DNA of 64,000 bases, from the NCBI RefSeq assembly GCF_030247185.1, contig NC_080570.1:125397650-125461649 (forward strand), in the 5' to 3' direction. Positions within the stretch are counted from its first letter, which is position 1. Every line of letters starts with the position of its first letter. Under the pieces are notes generated by a model. The model had not been told where the DNA came from and made no database searches. It saw only the letters and a program-made list of their open reading frames with translations. The translations under genes and the position numbers were made by a program. Of the stretch, positions 33,741-45,700 are shown piece by piece. This DNA comes from Malaya genurostris. Its lineage: Eukaryota; Arthropoda; Insecta; Diptera; Culicidae.

Positions 33741-36150
33741 TTCTTTCTGCTTCCAAACTGTCCAGGAAAGTAAATTATCATCAAAACTTTGCAAATTTAC
33801 AAGTTACTACAACACAATCCATTCTGACAAAAGTTCTTGTAAACGTTTAATATAACAACGAAGTATTCGTCTTCGACTCTTCAGTGTGTAACAGTTCAAT
33901 TTGAACTAATACTGCAACTAAGTAGTTCAACTTGAAAATGTCCAACAAACTAAAACATGATTGGCGCTTATACTAAACTATGAGAATCTAAGTGAAAACC
34001 AATCATGTGATGATTTCACCAGTTCAGTTATATCCATCAATTTGCCCGAAGACGAAAGCAAACTTCTTCGGATAACCCAATTATCCGCCAACCCGCCATT
34101 CACCGTACGACTTCGAATTTTTTGTTTTGCCAGATCAAGAGCTCGGGTCCTGAAGCCAACACAACAAATAAACCAAATCCCATAATTAGGCTTGGAAATC
34201 GAAAATTCCCCCACCCCAACACTTTGACTGCCCACCGTTTCGTGGCTTACCGAAGCGAAGAGTAAGCATTATGGCTATTTGGGTACGCAGCAGCATAACT
34301 ATGCGTAACTCGATACTCATCGTTTCTTGCGCTTGATGATTCCCTGCAGCGTTGCTGGATGAAGCGGAACAAAACACCGGGATTAAGACCGACGGGAATG
34401 GCTTCTTAATATTTACTCATAAAACCACCAGAAAACACGGACACGGACTGCTTGCGGTTTTCGGCTGGTGACGGAGAAGGAGGAGGAGGAGTAGGAACTT
34501 TTGCCGGTTCCTATCCGCAGGGAGAAACTATAAACAAACAGGCCAAACAATTGCCTCCCGGGAAGATAGGGAGGGGCAAGGAAGGGGCTGAAAACGAAAA
34601 TTGGGCTCCCCGCATCATGTGTGAGTTATGCGAAAGAGGGGAATGATAATTTTATTGGTTTTTATCGTGAATTATGTCGAACGAAGCACATAAACCATTA
34701 TTTCTTTCGTCGAGAAAGCAGAAACTGCTGTGGACAAATTTTACGGCCTTTTTATTTTCTCAGAGTCAGTCCCCGCAGCAAAGCACAGCGCACCGCCTGC
34801 TGCCATGTTGTTTTTTTTTGTGTTTTGTTTACAACACACTGCATCTTTCTTTTCTGTTGTCTGGCTGCCAGCACACCAAAAAAAAACAACCTTTCGTCGT
34901 TGATGCATGCCTTCACTACCGTTGGGGGAGAGGAGACTTATCATTCTTGGTGGTTTTCGTTTGGGGAAGTTTATATCTTTCGACAGGGTCATTCACGCTG
35001 GGACCCACTCTGCTGATTTCGAATGCCGAGTGTCTTGCGCTAACTTTGTGACATATTGTATTTGTTTAGTTGAAAAAAAAAATTACGCGCTTCTCACGTG
35101 TCAAACCAATGGCCGCGTGTTCTACTCTGGTGACCTTTGGCCAATGAAATTCTTAGCAACAACCTGATCGATTCCTCGTGTCCGGCACCAAAGCCCCCAG
35201 CTTCAGCAGGTGAAACTCGACGCACCATCGGGAACCCGACAGGCCCGACAATTGAACCATGGCTGGCCCCATAAAGCACCACACCTCTGCCAACTGGTAC
35301 ATAAATTATCGCTCGCTTCGTTTTCGGCTGGTACTTCGCACTCATTTTTTTCTGTGCCTACACTTGTATGGCTGTTCGGGTGGTTCGGGTGGCGCCTTGC
35401 AAGCGTTAAACTCAAGTGCATCAGCTGGGGTGTAGAGGTTGATACGTACTTACTTACCCAGAGGATCGGGGATGCGATGCGGCATTGAGTAGGTGCTCGT
35501 TGTTCCACTCGTTCGGGCCTATGGTGAAACAAAGCTCAACTGGCGGATAATGAACATATCGTACATGTCAGCACGTGTCAGATTTGGCAGATTGAGGGAA
35601 GTATCAATATTTATGGTTATTTGAATGATTTATATGGAGTCTACGCCTCGAGATATGAGGTTACCTGTTTGAATGATTGCACGCGATTCTATCGACGCCG
35701 TTGCATCTTCCGACCGACCGATCGACCGACCAACAGTGCATGTATGGAAAAATATTCATTGCATCTGTTTTCAACATATTTTGAGTATAATTAGAGCATA
35801 TCTATTGGATTGCTTCGATGTGCATTAAACTATCTGTTTCAAGTTGCATTCGCTTCGAGTTTTCGCGGCGCTATAACAGCAGTATTAAAATGGAAGCTTC
35901 TCGCTGGATGGAAATGGAAGCTTCTCTCCCCCAAGAAAATGGATGACAACAAGATCCGATATTAAAAACGTGCTTAATCCACCTAGCAGTGAGATGATTC
36001 CTTTTTTTATCAATCCGCATGTGTTTTTTTGCATGAATATTCTTCGGTGTTTCAGTTTTCATGACATTATTTTAATTACCGTCGTTTTAAGCTGCAATTA
36101 GACATTTTAATCACTCATTACTCTATCTAAAAGTGGGACCATCAATTAAA
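33741..36150. other. Gene-poor DNA without recognised elements
   Basis: GC content is higher than in the flanks. Overlapping frames on both strands (up to 131 codons near 34621-35051) have low-complexity or cysteine/phenylalanine-rich sequence and no motif I recognise. A short cgaccgaccgatcgaccgac run lies at about 35713. It may be intergenic or intronic host DNA. Confidence 0.5.
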
Positions 36151-36199
36151 CATTCCATGATATGTCGAAGTAAGTTCCACTTTAGAGTTTACGGTAATT

Positions 36200-36979
36200 T
36201 AAGGTACTTCTAGAGCCGGTATTCAGGAACCAGCATAACCCAAACCGATTCGTATGGTCATATGACGAATAAATTGCAATAGTTTTGAGTCCAACTTTCA
36301 AGCTTTTCGGGATTATCATATACTATATCGGTTTGAATTTTAAAAATTCATCCTCCTGTCATTCCAGAATCGGAAGTCAGCATTGGATAAAATTAATTAA
36401 TTTTGTGTGGGACTATAAGTTAATTTGAATTTTTGTTTCTGAAATTCGATTTGGTTTTATTTGAGAAAACGATTGAGCTTTGAGAAACGATTCGATACTG
36501 GAGCCGGAACTCGAAAATCGGTGTAGCCGAAGTCAGACAAATTCACCTGAGTAATTTACATTTGTTTCAAAATGTTTAAAAATCAGTGTAGACATCTTTG
36601 AGAAATCGTAGTACGAGTTAAATTGTTGGGTGCCTTCCGAATCGAAAACTGAAAACCACTAAAACTGAAATACGTTTATTTGGCTGTCGACTATTCTAGT
36701 CAGCAAATCTTAGATGATTCTTAGATTTAATTTGAATCTTAGATCGGTTCAGCCATCTACGAGGAAAATGAATTACACAATTTTAATTTCGTTTTACATA
36801 TCATCCTGTAGTTCCGGAACCAGAGGTCAGAACCAAACATAATTCAGGAACCTTGTTTGGGAGTATATGACTTTTCATTTGAATCTGAGTTTGTAGAAAA
36901 CGGTTGAGTCATCTCGGAAAAAATGGAGTGAAATTATTTGTCACACACACTGATCTCGACGAACTGATTCGAATGGTAT
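36200..36979. repeat. Dispersed mosquito repeat (decayed)
   Basis: It contains the family words gtttgggagtatatgactt, then tttcatttgaatctgagttt, and at 36943-36979 a block ending in cgacgaactgattcgaatgg. This is the reverse form of the attcgactcagttcgtcgag box in the other copies. Confidence 0.5.
36943..36979. repeat. 37-bp direct repeat flanking the LOA-type LINE, left copy
   Basis: The segment beginning acacacactgatctcgacg and ending gaatggtat is repeated exactly at 39501-39537, just beyond the other side of the LINE remnant. It may be an unusually long target duplication or two copies of the surrounding repeat family. Confidence 0.6.
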
Positions 36980-37164
36980 CAGGAATCAGGAATCAGAACA
37001 AATTGGCTCAAATGGCACGTTCCCCTTGATATTTGGAGATTTGTGCCTTGCCATCAATATGTTTTTAGCATCATTTTCCCGATATATAAGAGGGAAGGAT
37101 TGAAAGGAAATGGTAAGGGTTGGACTAGGAGGATGGGAAAAATTGACGACACAAAAACACATAA

Positions 37165-37440
37165 AAGCAGAAGTAAATTCTGCACCCCTAAGGGATGCTG
37201 AACAATCTACTGAGGATCACATTTAGTGGAAGCAGAAGGAAATTCTGAACCTCTACGAGGTCCCGAACAGTCTGCTGTTAATAAAACCTCCAACCCCCGA
37301 GAGGATTTAGAGATCTTACAAAAGCGACACCATTCTGCACTCCCGGAAGAATGCAGAACGACTCGCAGTATGTACGAGCAGAAGTAACTTCGGTACCCCC
37401 AAAGGATGCCAAACAATCTGCTAAACCCTATTTAAGGTGA
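37165..37440 (-). repeat. Imperfect tandem repeats in the LINE 3' UTR
   Basis: Four variants of a unit containing gcagaagtaaattctgcacc, then taagggatgctgaacaatct, occur near 37166, 37230, 37335 and 37380. Confidence 0.6.
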
Positions 37441-37488
37441 ATACAGAAGGGATTCATTCACTCCAGGAAGAACGATGAACCCTTCTGA

Positions 37489-39165
37489 CTATAGCTCCTT
37501 ACCACATTGGGTGAGAAACGAGAGAATATCCTTCAATTTTAGCTCCGCATACACAGACTGAACCATGTATGGAGAACCAAAAACCCGGATACGTAGCTGC
37601 GTCAATGCGGGACAGTTACATATCAGATGATATGAAGTACCATAATCGCATTTACACAAATCACACGAATAATACTCAGCACGTTGAATAGTAGCCATGT
37701 GATAATTGAGTTTGCAATGTCCAGTCAGAGCTCTGGCCAGAATACTTCAATGATACTTGGAGAAATGCAGTAGACACTTTGACATTTTCAGATTTAAATC
37801 TGGTAGAAATGCTTTTGTCTGAGCGCAAGTTTGCAAGCTGCGCCAGTAGCTGGCATGTTTGGATGCAGCCCAAGAACGTATCTTGTGCGTTATCCAACTA
37901 GTTGAAAGTGGTAAAGCTGGTTCAGGACCAGCGAAATCATTCGTTGCACCAGCTCTAGCCAACTCATCAGCCCATTCATTTCCAGTAATACCAGAATGGC
38001 CGGGTACCCATAAGAAGTAAACAGCATTTGAAATGCTGAGGTCTTCAATTTAAGTTCGACATGCGATCACTAGATTCGACCGTGAGTCATTCTAACTGAG
38101 TGCTTTTAAGGCTGCCTGACTGTCGGAACAAAAATAAATACGTTTACCACAGATCCTCTGCTGAAGTGCCGATTGTACTCCTCACAGAATTGCGTAGATT
38201 TCTGCTTGGAACACAGTACAGTATCTACCAAGTGAATGAGACTGCTCCAGTCTCATTTCACGACAGTAGACACCAGCACCAGCACGACCATTCAACAGAG
38301 AACCGTCCGTAAAACAAACTATGTGTTCATCAAGTTGTCGTTCCAGACAACCAGACAACCAGACAACCATTCCTCACGAAGAGGATAGCTCACATTGAAT
38401 GTTTTGAAAGGAAAACTGCATGTGAGAGTTAGGTCACTAGGAGCGAGTAAATACTCATCCCACGTAACCATTTGAGACCACAAGCGAGTGTGGCTGGTAG
38501 CATACTCTAATGGGTTACTGTTCCAAAGCCCTGTATCAGGAATCAGAACAAATTGGCTCAAATGCTCCTGTCATCGCCATTAGGACCATCCTTTGGAGAT
38601 GATTTAGCTTTGACTGAACTGTCGCGACTTCTCCTTTCTGCCACCATGCAAGACATCCATATGCTAAAATTGGTCCATCAATAGTTGTGTAGATCCAATG
38701 AATATATCTGGGTTTGAGTCCCCATGATTTTCCAAAAGCTCGTCTGCATTGGCCGAAAGCCATGCAAGCTCTTTCAATCCTGAAGTCAATGTGAGCAGAC
38801 CAATTCAGTTTTGAGTCAAGAATAACCCCGACGTATTTAACTTGATCGACCACAGTGAACTATGAACCAAAGAACTGCAACGGACGAGCTCCTGTGATTA
38901 TCCTACGATGAGTGAAAAGCACCATTGATGTTTTGCCCGGATTTACAGATAATCCAACCTGACAACACCATTGTTCAACAGATCGCAGGGCTTGCTGCAT
39001 TAAATCAAAGAGAGTGTTAATGCTTATACCGGTCATCAATATATGATAATCGTCGGCAAAACCATAAGTCGGAAATCCAAGGTTATTAAGTTTCCTTAAC
39101 AAACCATCAGCGACTAGGTTCCATAAAAGTGGGGATAGTACACCACCTTGAGGAAAAACCCAAGA
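37489..39165 (-). pseudogene. Broken LINE polymerase: RT palm/thumb, RNase H, C-terminus
   Basis: Reading downwards: WVFPQGGVLSPLLWNLVADG at about 39165-39105, LGFPTYGFADDYHILMTG (FADD catalytic box) near 39050, VKYVGVILDSKLNWSAHIDF near 38840 and WGLKPRYIHWIYTTIDGPIL. RNase H follows with CFTDGSLLNGRAGAGVYC (38310-38250), FQAEIYAIL and, after frameshifts, WVPGHSGITGNEWADELARA near 38020-37950. The C-terminus has CDLCKCDYGTSYHLICNCPA (a C-C-H-C-type motif, about 37650-37590) and stops at 37489. Several frameshifts, and a deletion around 38535-38565, inactivate it. Confidence 0.82.
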
Positions 39166-39190
39166 TATTCCGTTTACGACTGCAATGTTT

Positions 39191-39985
39191 AACCTCCTGC
39201 AGCCATTCAGCCATCGGCACGGAAATACACCTTGACTTAGGAGTTCCTATTTTTGTGGCCTTTTACGACATGGAACAGGAAACCAGTGGATCAATTCTTG
39301 GTAAAAAATAATTCCGCCGGATGCCACACGGCTTACCTGTTTGGTGGACTTATACCACCGGTACAGGTGGACCGTAGCGTTATTCTTAGCCAGTTGGGAA
39401 ACCGCTACCGACACTACACGGCTATCTAGGCTGCTCAGAGAGGGAAGTTAACATTGATGGTCAACTTCCATGGATGGCCGAGCAATTTTAATTTCGTTTT
39501 ACACACACTGATCTCGACGAACTGATTCGAATGGTATATGGGTGTTATGTTCTTCCAGCATTTATTGTTGTAAGCAGTTACATTGATTTATTATTATGAA
39601 AATGTTCTGAATTCGGAAGGCCACCTTTCCAATATGTCATATTCGAACGATTATGTTGCCAAAAACGAACCGTGCTAAAATCGGTCGGAGGCAAAATGTC
39701 ATGAAAAAGGATACTGTAGACAGTCTTTTTGGTACTTAGAAACAAATGTATGTAACAGTATGAAAAATCGTGTTTTAGTTTGCTCCCAATCATTTCTTTG
39801 CCATACAGCGCTCAGAACTTCTACTGCTGGAATGTGGGGGAAAAGTCGCTTACACAAAAATTTCGATATCTCCGTTAAAAATGGACGGATTTTAACAATC
39901 TATGGCTTGTTGGATAGCTATTGCCGTGCGGAATCTAAGCCTGAAAACATATTCTGTTTTCAAGGTCAATTGTGGCAGATACTGT
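39191..39985. other. Mixed repeat sequence, unidentified
   Basis: It includes the right copy of the 37-bp direct repeat (39501-39537) and an unidentified block around 39250-39470 with cgccggatgccacacggctt. No protein motif. Confidence 0.4.
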
Positions 39986-40375
<390 letters not shown>

Positions 40376-40413
40376 ATGTTGACTAACAAAAACTGTAATA
40401 GGCCTGTCGAAAC

Positions 40414-41177
40414 CAGAGATGCCAGATATTTTCATAGAAAATCTGTATTCTTTGTATACAAAATCTGTATTAATCTGTATTCACTAATAAAATGAAATTC
40501 TTACAACAAAATGATGCTAAGATATGTTATTCCAATAGATTGTGGTTGTAGGATGGTAGATTCAATCAGTCATTGCCGTGCTCACAAGAATATTCAACGA
40601 CGAAGTTTCATTTTTTTATCCACAACAATTAAATTGTAATCCCATATATTTATCTAGTTAGAAATTGGTGACTTTATAATTAGACATGGAATTTCAACGC
40701 CCAATATGCAACGTCAAGTCGGTTCATACAACTCTCAGTTTGACAGTAAAGTTTCATGATGCCATTACTTCTTTGAATAAAGTTCTGTCTCTGAGCGTAT
40801 CATTTTCCAATAAATCATCTTTTCTGTTAGTTTTTCATTCATTTGGCTTCTCCAATATATGTTTCACTAAGTCATTGCAAAAAATTGAATATCAGTTCAA
40901 ATTGGTTTAAATTATAATAGAAATGGATTTCACAGATTTCTATATTAATTTGTGATTTGTCCGTTGATTGATAGACTTTTATATCGTCACTGGAATCAAA
41001 TACTAAAAGATAGCTCAGACAGAAAAGTTAATTTTTTTCTTTCTTACTTTTTGTGAGATCTGTATAAATCTGTATTAAATTGAGGAAATCTGTATAAAAT
41101 CTGTACTCTGTATTAAATCTGTATGAGTATGTAAAAATCTGTATAATACAGATAAATCTGTATAAATGGCATCTTTG
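40414..41177 (-). mobile_element. hAT-type MITE, CAGAGATGCC family, long form (764 bp)
   Basis: A perfect 8-bp duplication, gtcgaaac, lies at 40406-40413 and 41178-41185. The ends are cagagatgcc and, inverted, ggcatctttg. Subterminal tatacagatttatctgtatt-like words are numerous near 41060-41165. It is the longer relative, in opposite orientation, of 22199-22549. No transposase motif is seen. Confidence 0.88.
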
Positions 41178-42092
41178 GTCGAAACTGTCGGACGCAAGCA
41201 TACACTGATAAAAATTTGCACGATCAATTCATATGTAAACACCACTTCAATTTAATATACTTTTTCATATCAATACATAACCAAAGCGATTTGTTTCAAG
41301 ATTTTATGTGCAAAATCACTAAGATGCGAGATTAACTAATTTTACACTTAGCTTTGTTGTGTTTTTCCTTTGGATGTGATGTGTTTTGCTATTAAATCGA
41401 GCTACATGTGTTAAACCCTTCATTTTCTAGTGGGTATGAGTACAGCACAAATGTAGGTGCAAAATACTTGAATCGGTCAACTCTGTTTCAATTGAAATCT
41501 ATGTGGTAAAATGTGTGACATTCACATGAAATGCATATAGAATCTAAAGGTAACGTTATATTTGATCGTTTTTAAGTGCATTTCATATAAACGTAGCATG
41601 ATTTCCACTACATATCAACAGTTTTTACACTTATTATTTTTTTATTATTATAAGTTTTTTATTTATACCCGGTTTTAACCTAATTTTGGTCTTTTCGCCG
41701 GGTTTGTATCAGTTGGGGGGGAGGAGATTTTATGGGGGGGGGGGGTATTGTAAGGGGTGGAGGTTGGGGGAGGGGGTGAGTTTACATCGAGTAGTAATTT
41801 ACATTTCATAGAGTAGAGAGGGGAAAGAGAGAGGGAGAAGTGTGATTACAGTTTACAGTTTTTATTACAGTTTGACTCAAGAACTATTGAAGGAGAGAGA
41901 GAAGAAAAAAAAAAGAAAGAAAGAGAGAGAGATATGTGTAAGGAGAGAAGCTTAAAACTAGGGGTTTTTAGTAGATTTTCGGTAAGCTGTCAGGGGTATT
42001 ACAGTTTTAGGTCGTGATGAACATCTTTCTTGCTGTTCTTTGAGGCTCCACTTCAGGCTTCAGGGGGTTCGGGTATGGGTTGACATCATTCA

Positions 42093-42356
42093 GGGCCGCG
42101 GAGAACATCCCTGGGAACCCGTCCCCAGCGGATGGCCGCTAGCGGGTGTTGGCAGAATCCGTCCATGTGTTGTCGTCCACGGGGCCGCGGTGAACATCCC
42201 CGGGGGTACGCCCCGGCGGATGGCCGCTTCTGGGTGGGTCGTGGATGTAAGAGATCCGGTATTCCTCGATTCGGTATGCCGTTGTTGCTGTAGCCATTCC
42301 AGGGTTGGGCCGCGGTAAGCATCCCCTGGGGGGGACCCTCCCTGGCGGATGGCCCG
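42093..42356 (-). repeat. Three GC-rich repeat units in the LINE 3' UTR
   Basis: Units of about 48 bp at 42093-42140, 42182-42228 and 42308-42356 share gggccgcgg, then aacatccc, and end with ggcggatggccgc. They contrast in base composition with the purine-rich, AT-rich tail that follows. Confidence 0.75.
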
Positions 42357-42756
42357 CGGGGTCGGACGCAGCGGTTGATGAGGTGCCAAAAAGTAGAAAA
42401 GAAGAGCTCCTGTTAAATCTGTTGTGGGAGGAGGGTGAAGGAGGTGGAGTTATCTAAGAAAGGAGTCTTAGAGGCGAAACTTCGGGTAATGGGTGATGGA
42501 ACTATGGTATTGATCGGCGGACAAGACTTGGGCTATAGGGCTGTGGTGAGCTTGCGATTTGAGACGTGGAGGATAGTGTAGGTTGGGCGGACAGTCAGCG
42601 GATAAGATGAGACTTGGGTTACTGGGACATGGGTTATTGATTGTTGATCGGACAAGATTGTGAGACGAGACTTGGGTTGGTGGGTTATGATGGAGTTGGT
42701 GTTAGTGAGGCAATCAGTAGATTGGTGGGTGGGGTAAGCCAAGACGTTGAGGGTGT

Positions 42757-45700
42757 TTAGATGCTATCGAGGAGTCGTGCGTCCTTGAGAAACAAAAGCA
42801 ATTTGGTTTCGGACACCGGTTCGTTCGATAGCGAATTGCGCAGAGAAAGGCCCATATCGTACTGCGCACGTATGTTATCGAATTCCGGGCAGTTAACGAT
42901 AATGTGTTCGACGGTGAGCCTTTCTCTACAGGTGTTACAGGTTGGGGGAGGGGCACGAGATATGCAGTGCTCGTGCGTAAGTCTCGTGTGACCCGTCCTT
43001 AGGCGCGACAGTGCCCGTTGTTCCCTGCGGTCGGGGCGGTCCGACCATTTGGCCAGATCGCCCTTGATCTTGGGCAGAACCCCCGTTGCGGCCCTCCAGT
43101 GTCGCGTGAAGTGCTCGACGAGTTTAACTCGGAACAGTGTTATGATGTCAGCAGCTGGAGTCAGATGGGCGAATCTTGGGGCTTTCCTGCCCATAGCCGC
43201 AAGGAGGTCTGCCTTTTCGTTACCCGGGATCCCACTATGTCCAGGAACCCAGCATATTGTAATTTTATCACCACAATATGTCTCGATTGCCTGGACAAAG
43301 GGGTGTCTGGATTTTCCCGACTCCAAGGCGGTTATAACCGACAAGGAGTCCGAGAAGATCACAGCTTTGGATCCCGGGGGGATCTTTTCTATGCACGCAT
43401 AAATCGCGGCAGCTTCTGCAGAGAACACGGAGCACTGTGGGGGGAGACTGCGGAATATGGAGACATTGGGGCCCCACACTCCGATCCCCGTACCCTTGTC
43501 AGTACGTGACCCGTCAGTATAGTAGGCGGGTATGTTTTTGAACCTGTCCGAGGTCAGCTGAAGGAAGCTGCTTTTGGCAGCTGCTGGGAGAGGTTTGGCT
43601 CCGGTAGTTTGTGCCAGCGAAGTTTCGAGTTTGGGAAGGTTTTCCTGATACCAGGGTTTCCTCCAAACTCGATGAAGGCGAGCCAATTTTGGAAGGTTTT
43701 TGCCAGTAAAACTTTTGTGTAGCTGTTTAGCTATTTGTAATAGCAGGCAGTTTCCTCCAGCTGTTCTCTCCAAATAACCCAGGGATCTACGGAGGATGAT
43801 CCAGGCAGAAAACCAGCGGAATGGGAGAAGTCCCGACTCAACGCAGGCTGCCACAGCTGGGGTACTAGGGAGAAGATTGGAGGCAATCCTAACGGACCTG
43901 TTATAAGTGGGAGCAAGAACCTTTATCAGGTTGTCCCGACTTACTGCCGTTGCCTCGATCCCGTAAAAAATGCGACTCCATATCAGTGATTGGGCAATGT
44001 TAATCGCTTTATGGCGATTCCACTTCGGGTGTCCTGCACTGATGGTCCGTATCAGCCTGAGTCGGGATTCGCAATCCTTTTTGACTTGGCTGAAGTGATT
44101 TGTGAAACTCAGGGTTCGGTCGAAGGTAACGCCGAGTATTCTGGGAAATTTCACAAACGGAACTTGGACAGTTCCTATCCGGACCGGAGATTCGCTGTTG
44201 ATATGAAGATCCCGACAGAAATGTGAAAGGGTACATTTCTCAGGGGCGATGTTGAAGCCCACGCTATCCGTCCATTTGCGGATAGCGTTCGCCGCCTGTT
44301 GGGTGGTTCTTCGAATCATTTTTCTGGATTTGCCAGTGACGATAATTACAATATCGTCTGCGTATACGAAGATACGCACACCTTTGGGAAGAAATTTGTA
44401 AACGGAATTCATTCCCACTAGAAATAAGGTTACGGCAAGAACCGAGCCTTGGGGGACGCCATTTTTTTCTGCGAATGGTTGGGAAAGGGATCCGCCTATG
44501 TAGACTTGGAAGTTCCTTTGATTTAGGAAGTCTACCAAGAAGGCACCCATTCGCCCGTTGATGCCCCAGTCAACCAGTTGTTGAAGGACCCCTTCCCGGT
44601 TGACTGTGTTGTACGCTTTTGCTATGTCTATGCATAGTGCATCAACGTGTAGCCCTTCATTCATTGCACTGTGGATTGTATCGCACAGTGCAGTCAAGTG
44701 GGTTCCCGTTCCTTTCCCTTGGCGAAAGCCAAATTGCCTATGGTCTAGTAAACAGCGCTCTTCGAGAAGAGTGACGAGGCGCCTGTTTACTAGTCTCTCT
44801 AGGATTTTTCCCGTGCATGAGAGAAGGCTTATAGGTCTGAAGTTTTGGGCTGTGAAAGAGCCCGTGCGACCTTTGGGAATTGGAACGATGTGAGCTGTTT
44901 TCCAGTTAACTGGAATAGCCCCAGAATACCATATTTCGTTGAATAGGTATAGGAGAGCCGAACGGCCTACGGGCGGAAGATGCCGGAGCATATCGTAGCT
45001 GATATTGTCCGGGCCCGTAGATTTACCTTTGGCGGAATTGAGTGAGAAATTCAACTCTTCCGCGGAAAATGGCCTATTATAAGGTTCGAATTGTCCGAGT
45101 GGGAAGGACACAGGGGGGCGTTGAGTCTTCCGAGGTTGATTCAGGAAGGCTTCTGGTAACGCCGTGTCTGCCGACAGGGATTCGAAATATTTTCCCAGGT
45201 GATTGGCAATGTCGGTCGGGTCGGAGGTATACCGGCCGTTTATTTCGAGGGCAAAACCTCTAGTTCTACGCTTTCCCCGTAAGGCGTTGACCCTCCTCCA
45301 AAGTTCTTTGGTGGAGGAGTCTGCCGAGATTCCGCTAAGAAACTCATCCCAGCTGTTGGCTTTTGCCTTAGCGATGGTTTCTCTTGCGAGATTTCTTAGG
45401 CGGCGAAATTCTTGCGCCTTGGGATCTCTCGATGGATGGTCGATAGGGGTTTTGCGTAAGGCTCTAAGGGCCTTTTTACGGGATTTCACCACAGCTGCCA
45501 CCTCCGGAGACCACCAGTGTACTGCCCGTTTTGGTGGGGTTCCACTGGTGCGTGGGATGTGTTTTTCCGCTGCCGAGACGATAATATTCTCCAGCTCATC
45601 CATCGAGGGAAGCCAGCCTCTAGGGATTTGGTCCTCGATGGAATTCTCGTACTTCTTCCAGTCCGCTCTGTGGGGAATCCATCTGCGGCGGCGAGACGTG

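Larger units (their letters stand above)
36980..39190 (-). mobile_element. 5'-truncated LOA-type LINE with RNase H
   Basis: On the reverse strand, the order is reverse transcriptase from the PQGG motif (near 39150), thumb region, RNase H, C-terminal cysteine motif, then a 3' UTR of about 450 bp with imperfect repeats. The 5' two thirds is missing. The presence of RNase H with the VKYVGVILDSKLNWSAHIDF thumb block fits mosquito LOA/Lian-like elements; this assignment is from memory. Confidence 0.75.

Noticed and set aside
34621..35051. 131- and 125-codon frames rich in Phe, Cys and Leu
   Set aside because: They overlap each other in different frames, span homopolymer runs and show no motif; treated as chance frames.
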